Part shown: positions 51,289-62,070 of the stretch, piece by piece
Layout of the letters: each line of letters opens with the position of its first letter
Position numbering within the stretch: the first letter of the stretch is position 1
NCBI GenBank assembly: GCA_024330965.1
Contig: JANDJL010000001.1
Span: 1 to 64,000 of the forward strand
Source: Nitrospira sp.
GTDB lineage: Bacteria; Nitrospirota; Nitrospiria; Nitrospirales; Nitrospiraceae
Direction of reading: 5' to 3'
DNA length: 64,000 nt
Notes under the pieces: generated by a model
Seen by the model: only the letters and a program-made list of their open reading frames with translations
What the model was told of the DNA's origin: nothing
The model's database searches: none
Position numbers and translations under genes: made by a program

Positions 51289-52842
51289 TCAGTGGCGGAA
51301 ATGCCGCATGCCGGTGAGAATCATCGCCATGCCGTGTTCATCAGCGGCCTTGATGACTTCCGCATCGCGGATCGACCCCCCTGGCTGAATCACGGCGGTG
51401 ATCCCCGCTTGCGCCGCGGCATCAAGGCCGTCGCGGAAGGGGAAAAAGGCATCCGAGGCCATGACACAGCCTTTGATCGGGAGCTGCGCCTTCATCGCCG
51501 CCAGCTTGACCGAATCGACTCGGCTCATCTGGCCGGCGCCGATACCGACTGTCTGACCTGGTCTGGCGTACACAATCGCGTTTGATTTGACGTGTTTACA
51601 GACTTTCCACGCAAAGGCGCAGGCGGCGTATTCTTCATTTGTTGGCTTGCGCACCGTCGGTACCTGCAGCGTTCGTAGGTCCGGCAATACGCCGAGGTCG
51701 CGATCCTGAACGATCAATCCACCGACCAGTTTTTTCAGATCATAGCCGCCCTGCGTCACTTTCGTGAGCGGACCGACGTCCAAAAGGCGAAGATCCTTCT
51801 TGCGCTTCAGTTCTATGAGCGCTTCTTCTGTAAACCCGGGAGCCACCACGACCTCGACAAACGTGGAGGTGATCTCCTTGGCCGCCGCCAGATCCACCGG
51901 TCGATTGAAGGCGATCACTCCGCCAAAGGCCGAAACGGGATCGGTCTCGCGCGCTTTCACATAGGCTTCCACCGGAGTTTCACCCAAGGCGACGCCGCAA
52001 GGGTTGTTATGTTTGATGATGGCGACGGCGCATTCGTCGTATTCCTTGACAAGCTCGAGCGAGGAATTGGCATCAAGAAAATTGTTGTACGACATCGCCT
52101 TCCCATGGAGGATTTTTCCGCGTGAAACCGACGGCTCTTGCGATCCAGCCTCGCGATAAAACGCACCTTGCTGATGCGGATTCTCACCGTATCGGAGAAT
52201 CTCACCCAGTTCAAACTGGAGAGAGAGCAGTTTGGGAAACTTCACCTCCCCGCCCTGTACCTGTCTTTCGAAATAACCGGCGATCAAACTGTCGTATCGC
52301 GCCGTATGCTGAAATACCTTCATCGCCAACTCGCGCCGTAGCTCACTTGTGACGGCATTGTTTTTTATGGCATCCAACACGCGCGTGTAATCCGTAGGAT
52401 CGACGACGACCAGCACGTCTTCATGATTCTTCGCTGCGGACCGCAACATCGATGGTCCGCCGATGTCGATGTTCTCGATGGCTTCTTCAAACCGGCAGTG
52501 AGGATTGGCGATCGTGGCCTCAAACGGATAGAGATTGACCACCACGACATCAATGGGGTTGATGTCGTGCTGGGTCATCTGCTCCACATGCGCGGGCACC
52601 GACCGCCGACCGAGTAGCCCGCCATGAATCTTGGGATGGAGGGTTTTCACGCGACCGTCGAGAATTTCTGGAGCCCCCGTGTACGAAGCCACATCCGTGA
52701 CCGTCACACCCGCGTCGCGCAAGGCTTTGGCTGTTCCTCCGGTCGATAAAATTTCCGCGCCGAGGGCCTCGAGTCCCTTGGCCATCTCGACTACGCCAGT
52801 CTTGTCCGACACACTGATCAGTGCCCGCTCGATGCCAGCCAT
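51289..52842 (-). CDS. purH: Bifunctional AICAR transformylase / IMP cyclohydrolase
   Basis: 517 residues. The N-terminal cyclohydrolase domain ([53 protein letters not shown]) and the C-terminal transformylase ([75 protein letters not shown]) are complete. It catalyses the last two steps of IMP synthesis. ATG 52842 follows AAGGAGC; a longer frame adds 46 unsupported residues. It is 170 bases upstream of purD on the same strand. Confidence 0.96.
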   Translation of the reverse strand: MAGIERALISVSDKTGVVEMAKGLEALGAEILSTGGTAKALRDAGVTVTDVASYTGAPEILDGRVKTLHPKIHGGLLGRRSVPAHVEQMTQHDINPIDVVVVNLYPFEATIANPHCRFEEAIENIDIGGPSMLRSAAKNHEDVLVVVDPTDYTRVLDAIKNNAVTSELRRELAMKVFQHTARYDSLIAGYFERQVQGGEVKFPKLLSLQFELGEILRYGENPHQQGAFYREAGSQEPSVSRGKILHGKAMSYNNFLDANSSLELVKEYDECAVAIIKHNNPCGVALGETPVEAYVKARETDPVSAFGGVIAFNRPVDLAAAKEITSTFVEVVVAPGFTEEALIELKRKKDLRLLDVGPLTKVTQGGYDLKKLVGGLIVQDRDLGVLPDLRTLQVPTVRKPTNEEYAACAFAWKVCKHVKSNAIVYARPGQTVGIGAGQMSRVDSVKLAAMKAQLPIKGCVMASDAFFPFRDGLDAAAQAGITAVIQPGGSIRDAEVIKAADEHGMAMILTGMRHFRH

Positions 52843-53270
52843 GTGCGCGCTCCTTGGCAAGATTTCGGCAATGCTGATTTCTAGCTTGTTGAAGGGTAAC
52901 GATCGCTTTCGAAAGGCGGGTGCAGGATAGCAGAGGAACGCAAGAGAGTGCAAGAAGCGCGAGAGGAAATTGCTCTTCAATGCCTTTTGACGTTTCCTTC
53001 ACCGAGGTGTTCCATTTGCTGACAACGTCCCTGGGGGAACGTTCACTTTCCATTTTCTTGCCGGACCAAGAGCACGCAGGCGAACGGTTCGCGAGTGCGA
53101 ATGGTTCTCACACTTCGTAGAAGGGTTCGTCTCGCCAAAGCTTTGTCTGGGTCCGCTCGGAAGCCATACGAATGTGGCCGATCTTCAGGCCGCCGGCCCC
53201 TTGCTGCGTGGCCAGAAACCAGAAAATGGGATGGTTTCAGTCGGATGCCCGTCTTTTTTGACGAGGCTGC
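52843..53270. other. Intergenic region between purH and the hydrolase pseudogene
   Basis: About 430 bases holding the purH promoter region and the 3' flank of the pseudogene. I see no supported gene, RNA or repeat. Confidence 0.4.
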
Positions 53271-54860
53271 TCATCGGGCGTTCCATTCCGAAACAATAAA
53301 TCGGAGCAGACCCGTGATGCCCGGCGTGGTATCACTGTCGAATGCAACGTTAAGTTCAACCTTGCCGCCTTTGAGTTTCTTGGGATCCAGCGAGTGACTG
53401 GCCGGACCACGATTGTCGCTTTGCCAATCGAATCGGACGATCCACTCCGCTTCTTTGTCCGCCGGCGGGATTAATTCGACGATGACAGTATCGTGAAAGA
53501 GGTACCCGCCCTCATAATGCCCATCCGGCCAGAACTTTCGTTCGATTTCATAATCTGGCACCCGAGCGCCCAACGTCACGCCGTAAGCCAGCGGTGGACG
53601 GTCTTGTCTCACACGGGCTCGTTTGGACAGAAAAATCGTCGAGAGATAGAGGCTTCGACGGTCCTTGCTTTTGGGGTCCGTCAGTTCGCGATAGGTTCGA
53701 CATGCAGCCGAATCTTCTTCCGCGGTCCGGCGCGTCAAGTACCAGCGCTTTGCTCGAGGTGCCGCCATCGCTTCAAATTGATACAAGACATTAACCGTCT
53801 TCCCTTCCGGATCGGCCGGCAAACGGACGTCGGTGATATCCACCCACATATCCACCCGCACGTCGCCGAAAAGAAAGCGGGTAAGGCTTTGGTAGGCCTC
53901 TTCGCTATTGACGATTCCGAAGTATCCTGAGTGCGACCGATACGTATAAGCGGTCGCGCAAGGCGCCGACATCTTCCCTGACTTGTTCACTCCCCACACG
54001 GATGCGTTTTCAATACGAACGAGCCCGTCGCTTCCATGGCCCGCGAAGGTCCTGGACAGACCCAGGGCCGCTTCATAGTCTCCTCGATTGGTTCCGATCA
54101 TGCAGAAAAACTTTTCGGAAGGGAAAGCCTCTTCCGGCAACCAAATCGACTCGCTGGGTTTCCTGGTAGAGCTTCTCAAGCTTCAAATAGCCGGCTATTC
54201 TCTTCCGGTTGAAATTATTGATGTCATTGGCGCTCAGCCGTGAGGGGACATTGATTCCGGCGTTGTCAATGCCGTTATGAGGAGTCGCATAGGTGAAGAC
54301 TTTGTCGATGCAAGCCCTGGCTTCGGGTTTGCCCAGAGCGGGGTTTTGCAAAAAAGCGCGGCAGACGAGTCCTCCCATGCAATGGGCCACGAGATAGCAC
54401 CGAAAAGTTTTGAGCATCACCTCGTTTGCGTGATTGCGACAGACAAGATCGCGGATGCGGAGAACCAATTGGCTTAAGCCTTTGGCGAATTCTTCGATGT
54501 CCGGCGTTTTGCCCGATCCCAAGATCCGGGAGGCCTGTTCATAGTAGCGATAGACGATGATCGATCGGCGAGGAATGCCCCCATTCCATGCCTGGTCTCC
54601 AGCCCAGTCCGGGTCCATGACGTCAAGTCCGTTGTCAAACACGTCGGAGTAGGCGAAATCGGAGCCCAGTCGCACAACCGGCGACTCAAAGACGAATTTC
54701 TTGGCCGGCTTGTCTTGATCAGGGGGGCTCGATAGACCGTCGAGCCAAGATTAAATCCACAAAAGAGATCCGCAGTGGTCTGGTCGATCTCTCCTCACGT
54801 CATCGCATAGCCGCGTACATAAATGATCGGATGCCATGGACCGTTTGTATCGGAAGACAT
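53271..54860 (-). pseudogene. Alpha/beta hydrolase (lipase-like), inactivated
   Basis: Read on the minus strand from ATG 54860 (SSDTNGPWHPIIYVRGYAMT), the frame meets TGA at 54797-54795. It would continue GEIDQTTADLFCGFNLGSTV if that codon were sense. A frame change then occurs in the six-G run at 54722-54727, after which DKPAKKFVFESPVVRLGSDF is readable. A second frame change near 54140-54170 joins LEKLYQETQ to SIWLPEEAFPSEKFFCMIGT. The nucleophile elbow reads AHCMGG, with Cys in place of Ser. The remainder (to 53271) is an unassigned beta-rich C-terminal domain. The rebuilt protein would be about 525 residues. Three disruptions indicate a pseudogene, although sequencing errors could explain some. 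Confidence 0.85.
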
Positions 54861-55116
54861 GATGGTCGCTCCCCTTCCTCTGCCGGAGCCTGTTGGACAA
54901 AACCGCCTTCGGAATTCGCGGCGGATTCTCCGCCGATGAAAAGGCTCCGTCAAGGGCAATCGGCTGGATCCGCCCTCTCTCGGGCTCGGGCAATTGAGCG
55001 ATTGACGGAGTCGATGCGATGAGGTAATGTTCACACCTGAACATGAGGAGTCTTAAGGAAGCGCGCGGAGGTTTGCTGAACAAACACCTTCTTAATTTTA
55101 CTAAAGGAGGGACCCT

Positions 55117-55602
55117 ATGTTGGCCAGCCGATTGGTCCGGCTCATTGAGCAACATTCGGAGCAACTGTCCCGTGAACTCAACGAGAAGGTTTGGAACTCT
55201 CCCCGTTGTAGCGACCTCCATAAAGTCCCACCGGATGAATTACGGGCCCGCGCCAGCGAAATCTACCGCAACCTGAGCGACTGGTTGTTAGATAAACCAG
55301 AAGCCGAAGTCGAAAATCGGTACACGGAGTTGGGTGCGCGTCGGGCCGGACAGGGCGTTGCCTTCAGCCACTTCCTTTGGGCCATCACCGAGACAAAAGC
55401 CCATATGTGCGCGTTTATTCAGCGCGAGGGCTTATCTGAAAGCGCGGTGGAACTGCATGGAGAACTGGAGCTGATCTATCTCGTGAACAAATTTTTTGAC
55501 AGAGCCTTGTATTATGCTGCCGTCGGATATGAACGCGAACGTGCTCGAATTGGAACCAATCTCCGACGACGAAGAGATGACGTTCAGAAAGTTTATTTAT
55601 AA
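55117..55602 (+). CDS. RsbRD_N-like helical sensor-type protein
   Basis: 161 residues, all helical. AAAGGAGG precedes ATG 55117. Phrases LVRLIEQHSEQLSRELNEKV, LRARASEIYRNLSDWLLDKP, RYTELGARRAGQGVAFSHFL and LELIYLVNKFFDRALYYAAV match the RsbR/RsbRD N-terminal (globin-like) domain often fused to histidine kinases or STAS proteins. Here it stands alone with no output domain. It is preceded by the divergent hydrolase pseudogene and followed by a terminator. Confidence 0.68.
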   Translation: MLASRLVRLIEQHSEQLSRELNEKVWNSPRCSDLHKVPPDELRARASEIYRNLSDWLLDKPEAEVENRYTELGARRAGQGVAFSHFLWAITETKAHMCAFIQREGLSESAVELHGELELIYLVNKFFDRALYYAAVGYERERARIGTNLRRRRDDVQKVYL

Positions 55603-55654
55603 TTATAGCCTCGCGACGGGAGTACGATCGGTTCAGGCTGCACTGTGCCGGTCT

Positions 55655-55692
55655 CCAGCGTCCCCTCAGCATGAGGGACGCTGGTTTGTTTG
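55655..55692 (+). terminator. Rho-independent terminator after the RsbRD-like gene
   Basis: A CCAGCGTCCC / GGGACGCTGG stem (55655-55664 and 55675-55684) with a ten-base loop is followed by TTTGTTTGT. The remainder of 55603-55951 holds no supported gene. Confidence 0.65.
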
Positions 55693-55951
55693 TCCGACAC
55701 CGGGCTGATCATCGTGGAGACGGCTTCAGAATCATCGAAGAGCCGTCTCCACTGCATGTTTCCGCAAGTTCCCTCGACTTCCGACTCCTCCGGTTTATTT
55801 GCATTTCTTCGACGGATGGTTTCAGCTTCTTGTTGAGGAAGGACTTTCTCATGAGAAAGTGCGCCGTTTTTAGACGTGAGGGAGAACGGGTGCCTCTCAT
55901 TCACACGCGGGACGCATGCAAGCAGGAGTGGCAAACAGGGATGGATTGAGC

Positions 55952-56677
55952 ATGCATCTCTCCATCATCATTCCGGCGTATAACGAAGAACGCCTCATTG
56001 AGCAGTGCGTGGCTTCGGTCTTTGCTTCGCTGGCCCGTTGCAGCAAACCAGGTCTGACATCAGAGGTGCTGGTCGTCGACAATAATTCGACCGACAGAAC
56101 GGCTCAGTTGGCACAAGAGGCCGGCGCTCGCGTCGTCTTTGAACCGATCAATCAAATTGGCCGAGCGCGCAACGCCGGAGCAGCCGTGGCGACCGGCGAC
56201 TGGCTACTTTTTCTGGATGCCGACAGCCTGATGAACCCTGGGTTGTTGGCCGATATTCTGATGACGATTGAACGGAACACGTGTGTCGGCTTGGGCAGCA
56301 CGCTCTTGATGAAGGATCTACCATGGTGGGCGAAGAACATCTTCTATTTCTGGAGGGGCATGTCTATCGTATGCCGTTGGGCCGCCGGCGCTCTTTTCGT
56401 GTGCCGTCGGGACGCGTTTCTCGACGTCGGAGGATTTTCCGAAGACATGTATGCGCTCGAGGAGATTGATCTCAGCCAGCGACTGAAAAAGTGGGGACGG
56501 CGGCGCAATCTCCAGTTTGTGATTTTAACGGCCCATCCGCTCGAAACGTCGTCTCGGAAAGTGACGTTGTATTCAAAAACCGAAATCGCGAGGCAGATCT
56601 TACGCATTTGTTTTCGTCGAGGTCGAACGTTGCGAGATAAACAGCTTCTGTCTGTCTGGTATGACGGACGGCGCTAA
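55952..56677 (+). CDS. Family 2 glycosyltransferase
   Basis: 241 residues from ATG 55952. GT-A fold with LSIIIPAYNEERLIEQCVAS, VLVVDNNSTDRTAQLAQEAG, the metal motif FLDADS (about 89-94) and the acceptor-site region VGGFSEDMYALEEIDLSQRL. There is no obvious membrane segment, so it acts in the cytoplasm or peripherally. An in-frame ATG 12 codons upstream (55916) is an alternative start. The acceptor is unknown; no cell-surface cluster is adjacent. It is followed by dnaE after 57 bases. Confidence 0.85.
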   Translation: MHLSIIIPAYNEERLIEQCVASVFASLARCSKPGLTSEVLVVDNNSTDRTAQLAQEAGARVVFEPINQIGRARNAGAAVATGDWLLFLDADSLMNPGLLADILMTIERNTCVGLGSTLLMKDLPWWAKNIFYFWRGMSIVCRWAAGALFVCRRDAFLDVGGFSEDMYALEEIDLSQRLKKWGRRRNLQFVILTAHPLETSSRKVTLYSKTEIARQILRICFRRGRTLRDKQLLSVWYDGRR

Positions 56678-56734
56678 CCGTTCTGTCAGACGGCTTCATT
56701 GACTTCCCTGCGATGCATTCATAGAATCCAGAAC

Positions 56735-59700
56735 ATGACTTCATCGTTCGTTCATCTTCACGTTCACACCCAATTCAGTCTCCTTGACGGCGCCAACCAG
56801 ATCGATCCCCTGGTTCAACAGGTTCGGGCATTCGGTCAGCCAGCCGTTGCCATCACCGATCATGGCAATATGTTCGGCGCCATTGAATTTTACCGAAAGG
56901 CCAAAGACGCCGGCGTCAAACCTATTATCGGCTGCGAAGCCTACATGGCTATGGGCAGCCGCCACGCCAAAAAAGACAGCGGGCTGGCTCACAACGACTA
57001 TTACCACCTGATTCTATTGGCCAGGAATGTGACCGGCTATCAGAATTTGATCAAACTTGTTAGTAAAGGATACCTTGAAGGTTTTTACTATAAGCCAAGA
57101 ATAGATAAAGAACTTCTTAGGATTCACCATGAGGGAATCATCGCCCTCTCAGGCTGTCTCAGCGGCGAAATTCCCTATTTGATCAGCCGCAATGACATGG
57201 CGGGAGCCATGGCAGTCGCCGGCGAGTTTCAAGAAATTTTCGGCAAAGATCAGTTTTATCTCGAGGTCCAAGCCAATGGCCTCGATCACCAGCGGATTGC
57301 CAATGCCGGCTTGATCGAAATCCATAAGAAACTGGGGATTCCTCTGGCCGGGACCAACGATTGCCACTACCTTAAGAAGGAAGACGCCCGACCTCACGAG
57401 TTGATGCTGTGCCTTCAGACCGGAAAGACGCTCAGCGATCCATCCAGGATGAAGTTCGATACCGATCAGCTCTACGTCAAGTCCACGGAAGAAATCGCCC
57501 CGGCTTTTGCGGAATTTCCTGGAGCGGTGAGCAACACGTGTCGTATCGCCGATGCATGCGAGTTGGAATTGACCCTCAATCGAACGTATCTTCCGCAGTA
57601 CACAGTGCCGGAGGGATTCAAAGATCGTGAAGCGTATCTGGAGCATCTTGCGCTGGTCGGGCTCAAGGAACGTCTCCAAGAACGACCCAGGACCAGACCA
57701 GCCGCTGCCTATGAGTTGCGGCTCCGCGAAGAGTTGATGGTCATCTGTTCGATGGGATTTGCCGGCTATTTTTTGATCGTGTGGGACATTATTCGGTTCG
57801 CGCGCTCACGGCGCATTCCTGTGGGACCCGGTCGTGGATCTGCTGCCGGCAGCCTGGTCGCATATGCCTTGCGCATTACCGATCTTGACCCCCTGGAGTA
57901 TGCCCTTCTGTTTGAGCGGTTTCTAAACCCCGAACGGATATCTCTGCCCGACATCGACATGGATTTTTGCATGGAACGCCGCGGGGAAGTCATCAACTAT
58001 GTCATTGAGAAATACGGCTCCGACCATGTCGCGCAAATCATTACGTTCGGAACGCTCGGCGCGAAGGCCGCGATTCGCGACGTCGGCCGCGTGCTGGAAA
58101 TGCCCTATGCCGAAGCGGATAAGGTCGCGAAATTAGTGCCCAACCAGCTCAATATCACCTTGCAAGAGGCGATGGATCTTGAACCGCGGTTACGCGAGCT
58201 GGTCCAGACCGACGCGAAAGTCTCGGAGTTGATGAAGATCGCCCAATCGCTGGAAGGTCTCGCGCGGCATGCTTCAACCCATGCGGCCGGCGTGGTGATC
58301 TCCGAAGGTCCGCTCACGGATTACGTTCCGCTCTACAAGGGAGCCAACAACGAAATCGTGACCCAATATTCGATGGGTGATATTGAAAAGATTGGATTGG
58401 TGAAGTTCGATTTCCTCGGGTTGAAAACGTTGACGATGATCCGACGGGCGGAAACTTTGATCAATGAAAAACGGCCGGATGCCCCTCCCGTGTCGATCGA
58501 TCAGATTCCGTTTGATGATGAGAAGACCTTTGCGCTGCTTTCTTCCGGCAAGACGACCGGCATTTTCCAGTTGGAAAGTTCCGGAATGCGGGACTTGCTG
58601 ATGGGATTTCGACCGGACCGGTTCGAAGATATCATCGCGATCATTGCGTTATATCGGCCGGGCCCCATGGATCTTATTCCTGACTTCATCAAGCGCAAGC
58701 AAGGCAAGATTCCCATTACCTACGAAACGCCGGAATTGGAGCCGATCCTCAAAGAAACCTACGGTGTCATCGTCTATCAGGAACAAGTCATGGCGATCGC
58801 CAACAAAGTGGCGGGGTTTTCAATGGGACAGGCCGACATCCTTCGGCGTGCCATGGGGAAAAAGAAACCGGAAGAAATGGAAAAGCTCCGCGCCAAGTTC
58901 CTCGAAGGAGCGATGAAAAACAAGATCCCCGAAAAGAAAGCCGAGCGGCTCTATGAGTTGATTCAGAAGTTCGCCGGGTATGGCTTCAACAAGTCCCATG
59001 CCGCCGCGTACGCCGTGCTGTGCTATCAGACTGCATATTTGAAAGCCCACTACCCCACCGAATTCATGGCGGCGCTGATGACGACCGATATGGGCAACAC
59101 AGACAAAATCATGGGGTATTTTACCGAATGCCGCGAGCTCGGCATTAAAGTCCTCGGACCGGACATCAATGTGAGCGGGAAAAATTTCACCGTCGTTGAC
59201 GGAGCGATCCGCTTCGGGTTGGCGGCGATCAAGAACGTGGGAGAAGGCGCAGTTGAATCGATCGTGGAAATCCGGAACCGGACCGGCCCCTTTTCATCGC
59301 TCTTCGATTTTTGTCGGCGAGTCGATCTCCGGAAAGTCAACAAACGGATGCTGGAAGGATTGATTAAAGCCGGGGCCTTTGATTCGACTGGCGCGAAACG
59401 GGCCCAACTGATGGCCGTACTTGATCAGGCCGTTGAGTGTGGCACTGCCGCTCAACGAGAGCGGGATCTTGGTCAAATCAGCATCTTTGGGGAGGAGGCG
59501 TCCGGCTGTCTTTCGTCGGGCGATCCGAACACGCCGCAATTGCCATCGGTGCCGGAATGGGACCACGCTCAACGACTGAAGTATGAGCGAGAATTGACGG
59601 GGTTTTACATTTCCGCCCATCCCTTGAGCCGATATGAAACGACCATCGGTGCCCTGGCGACGGCGACGACGGCCGACCTGGCCGACATTTCGGACGGGAA

Positions 59701-60199
59701 AGAAGTCAAACTATGCGGCATTATCGTCACGGTGAAGCCTCTGCTCACTAAAAAGGGTGATAGGATGGCATATTTGGTCCTGGAAGATCTTCACGGCACG
59801 GTTGAAGTCATCGTTTTCCCAGATGTGTACAAGACCGTTCAAGAGTGGATCGCTCCCGAAGGACTGATTCGGGTCACCGGCATCATTGACCGTGGAGATA
59901 AGGGTACGAAGCTCCGCGCCAGCAAAATCGAACCCTTGGCTGAGGTCCAAAAGCGTGCCGTCAAGCAGGTCCGCATCCGTCTCTCCGACCGACCCGATGC
60001 GTTGGATCAACTTCTTCGGCTTCGCGAAGTTCTGCAACGACATCCGGGCGAGGCCACAGTTTCGCTGTCGTTGCAAATGGATGCCATGTTAGAGGCCGAA
60101 ACGGAGCCGCTGCCTGACCTTACCGTATCTCCCAGCGAACATTTTGTGTCTGACATCGAAGAAGTGCTAGGCAAAGGGGCTCTTTCTTTGCTATCTTGA
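56735..60199 (+). CDS. dnaE: DNA polymerase III alpha subunit
   Basis: 1154 residues, the normal DnaE1 length. N-terminal PHP domain (FVHLHVHTQFSLLDG, AVAITDHGNMFGAIEFY), palm motifs (GPGRGSAAGSLVAYAL; SLPDIDMDF about 402-410), KFDFLGLKTLTMI, a finger region (FQLESSGMRDLL, IIALYRPGPMDLIPDFI), a helix-hairpin-helix, and a C-terminal OB domain (VKLCGIIVTVKPLLTKKGDR). It is the replicative polymerase. ATG 56735 gives the standard N-terminus; a longer frame adds 12 residues. Confidence 0.97.
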   Translation: MTSSFVHLHVHTQFSLLDGANQIDPLVQQVRAFGQPAVAITDHGNMFGAIEFYRKAKDAGVKPIIGCEAYMAMGSRHAKKDSGLAHNDYYHLILLARNVTGYQNLIKLVSKGYLEGFYYKPRIDKELLRIHHEGIIALSGCLSGEIPYLISRNDMAGAMAVAGEFQEIFGKDQFYLEVQANGLDHQRIANAGLIEIHKKLGIPLAGTNDCHYLKKEDARPHELMLCLQTGKTLSDPSRMKFDTDQLYVKSTEEIAPAFAEFPGAVSNTCRIADACELELTLNRTYLPQYTVPEGFKDREAYLEHLALVGLKERLQERPRTRPAAAYELRLREELMVICSMGFAGYFLIVWDIIRFARSRRIPVGPGRGSAAGSLVAYALRITDLDPLEYALLFERFLNPERISLPDIDMDFCMERRGEVINYVIEKYGSDHVAQIITFGTLGAKAAIRDVGRVLEMPYAEADKVAKLVPNQLNITLQEAMDLEPRLRELVQTDAKVSELMKIAQSLEGLARHASTHAAGVVISEGPLTDYVPLYKGANNEIVTQYSMGDIEKIGLVKFDFLGLKTLTMIRRAETLINEKRPDAPPVSIDQIPFDDEKTFALLSSGKTTGIFQLESSGMRDLLMGFRPDRFEDIIAIIALYRPGPMDLIPDFIKRKQGKIPITYETPELEPILKETYGVIVYQEQVMAIANKVAGFSMGQADILRRAMGKKKPEEMEKLRAKFLEGAMKNKIPEKKAERLYELIQKFAGYGFNKSHAAAYAVLCYQTAYLKAHYPTEFMAALMTTDMGNTDKIMGYFTECRELGIKVLGPDINVSGKNFTVVDGAIRFGLAAIKNVGEGAVESIVEIRNRTGPFSSLFDFCRRVDLRKVNKRMLEGLIKAGAFDSTGAKRAQLMAVLDQAVECGTAAQRERDLGQISIFGEEASGCLSSGDPNTPQLPSVPEWDHAQRLKYERELTGFYISAHPLSRYETTIGALATATTADLADISDGKEVKLCGIIVTVKPLLTKKGDRMAYLVLEDLHGTVEVIVFPDVYKTVQEWIAPEGLIRVTGIIDRGDKGTKLRASKIEPLAEVQKRAVKQVRIRLSDRPDALDQLLRLREVLQRHPGEATVSLSLQMDAMLEAETEPLPDLTVSPSEHFVSDIEEVLGKGALSLLS

Positions 60200-60271
60200 C
60201 GCACCCGTAACACAAACTGTCGCGGGGTGAGTGTCCTTCCCCCCAACATTTCATTGGAAGAGGCAGAGGCT

Positions 60272-61237
60272 ATGCGGGATTACTTGGATTTCGAACAGCC
60301 CATTCGCGAGGTCGAGGAAAAAATCGAAAAACTGTCGGCTGCCGCAGCAGGCGGCAAGACGGCGGCTCAAGGGGAAATCCGCAAACTCCGCGCCAAGCTG
60401 GCTCAGCTCGAGCATGAACTCTATCAGAACCTGACCCCCTGGCAACGAACTCAGTTGGCCCGCCATCCTCAGAGACCCAGCACCCTCGACTACATCAACG
60501 AATTGACCAGCGATTTTCTGGAGCTTCACGGGGATCGTGCATTCGGAGACGATCGAGCCATCGTCGGAGGATTCGCGCGATTCAACGACCGAACCGTGAT
60601 GGTGATCGGACATCAGAAGGGCAAAACGCTTAAAGAACGGATGCAGCGCAACTTCGGCATGCCGAATCCAGAAGGCTACCGCAAGGCGCTGCGATTGATG
60701 CGTCTGGCGGAGAAGTTCAACCGCCCCATCATTTCTTTTATCGACACGCCCGGAGCCTACCCCGGCATCGGAGCTGAAGAACGAGGACAGGCGGAAGCGA
60801 TTGCGCGGAATTTGCTGGTGATGGCCAGGCTTCAGGTTCCCATAGTGTCGATCGTCATCGGCGAGGGAGGAAGCGGCGGAGCCTTAGCATTGGGGGTCGC
60901 GGATCGTATTTTGATGTTGGAACACGCCGTCTATTCGGTCATTTCACCGGAAGGCTGTGCGGCCATTCTTTGGGACGATCCAGCCAAGGTTCAGGATGCC
61001 GCCTCCGCCTTGAAAATGACCGCGAAAGATCTCCTGAGTCTCGGCGTTATCGATGATATCGTTTCCGAACCCGTAGGCGGCGCGCATCGCGATCCCAAAA
61101 CCACCTGCGCGTTGGTCGGCAAAGCCATTACCAATCAACTCTTCGATCTGATCGATCTGCCCGTCGAAGACCTCCTGGCCCGCCGAGAAGAAAAATATCG
61201 ACGAATCGGTGCGGTGTGTGGGGTTTTGCCCGCCTAG
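60272..61237 (+). CDS. accA: Acetyl-CoA carboxylase carboxyltransferase subunit alpha
   Basis: 321 residues. ATG 60272 ([20 protein letters not shown]) follows AAGAGGCAGAGG and matches the family start; a GTG 15 codons upstream is less likely. [60 protein letters not shown] and [17 protein letters not shown] are diagnostic. With AccD it moves carboxyl from biotin to acetyl-CoA for fatty-acid synthesis. It follows dnaE by 72 bases, a common bacterial neighbour pair. Confidence 0.96.
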   Translation: MRDYLDFEQPIREVEEKIEKLSAAAAGGKTAAQGEIRKLRAKLAQLEHELYQNLTPWQRTQLARHPQRPSTLDYINELTSDFLELHGDRAFGDDRAIVGGFARFNDRTVMVIGHQKGKTLKERMQRNFGMPNPEGYRKALRLMRLAEKFNRPIISFIDTPGAYPGIGAEERGQAEAIARNLLVMARLQVPIVSIVIGEGGSGGALALGVADRILMLEHAVYSVISPEGCAAILWDDPAKVQDAASALKMTAKDLLSLGVIDDIVSEPVGGAHRDPKTTCALVGKAITNQLFDLIDLPVEDLLARREEKYRRIGAVCGVLPA

Positions 61238-61244
61238 CGCCCTT

Positions 61245-61946
61245 TTACGGCGAGCGATCAGGCGTTGGTTCCTGCATCAGTCCGACACGAAGAAACCGGT
61301 CTTCGATGGCGGATTCGATTCTGCGGGTCAGTTCCCGGCGGAACGGTTCAAGGGTCTCATGTTCCAGGTAACGATCGAGCGTCCGCGATAATTTTTTCCG
61401 CCAAGCGCGGGCTGATCGTCGCGCTTGCTCCGCCGCGTCAGTCTCCAAGGAGAGGATGTGTCTGATCTCCTGCTCGAAGAAGCCGACGTGTCTGCATTCG
61501 TCGTCGAGAATCGATGAGAGATCCGGGCGAATATCGGCGAGGAGCTTGGCAAACTCAAGACCGAGCGTTTCGTACCCGTAGAGATGGACGGCCAATGTCT
61601 CCCACCGTTGAGGCATGGAAGGAAGACGGGCCCGTTCATGCGCCCGCCGTCCAAGCAGAAATTCAAATTGTGCGAGGTGATCTTGTTCATCCGCTTCATG
61701 TCGTTCAAGAAACGCTTTGACGTTGACCGGCAGGTCTTGCCATTGCGCCGACCGTACGGCCCAGAGCGCCATGGCTTCGGCTTTAAGAAACCGCTCTAAC
61801 AACGCCTGTTCGCAGACGAGAGGTAATCGAAAAGGTTTCGTTGACGAATGGGACGGCATGATGAACTGCGGCTGATGATACGGGAATTCCAGTCCCACTT
61901 CCAAGCCATCTTTCTTGTCCAAGCGCCTTTTCACCCTTGATTCCAC
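61245..61946 (-). CDS. Ferritin-like (probable diiron) protein
   Basis: 233 residues from GTG 61946, chosen because AAGGGGGC sits at good spacing; ATG 61859 is an alternative. Helices carry acidic/His pairs typical of ferritin-like diiron carboxylate proteins: LKAEAMALWAVRSAQW, HEADEQDHLAQFEFLLG, GYETLGLEFAKLL and LDDECRHVGFFEQE (two ExxH-type motifs). The remainder is helical and basic. A role as an oxygenase, hydroxylase or iron protein is possible; the substrate is unknown. It is convergent with accA with only seven bases between. Confidence 0.72.
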   Translation of the reverse strand: MESRVKRRLDKKDGLEVGLEFPYHQPQFIMPSHSSTKPFRLPLVCEQALLERFLKAEAMALWAVRSAQWQDLPVNVKAFLERHEADEQDHLAQFEFLLGRRAHERARLPSMPQRWETLAVHLYGYETLGLEFAKLLADIRPDLSSILDDECRHVGFFEQEIRHILSLETDAAEQARRSARAWRKKLSRTLDRYLEHETLEPFRRELTRRIESAIEDRFLRVGLMQEPTPDRSP

Positions 61947-62070
61947 AATGCCCCCTTTTGCTATTGCCAGAGCTGTCGACTTTTGAGAGACTACCGCGAG
62001 CACCCTACAGAACCACCGAGCGATTGCACCGTTTGGGTACACTCCAGTTTGTCACCAAGGATGGCCTCCG

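Noticed and set aside
54795..54797. In-frame TGA in the hydrolase as a selenocysteine codon
   Set aside because: Two further frame disruptions follow and no redox or Sec context is present, so decay is the simpler explanation.
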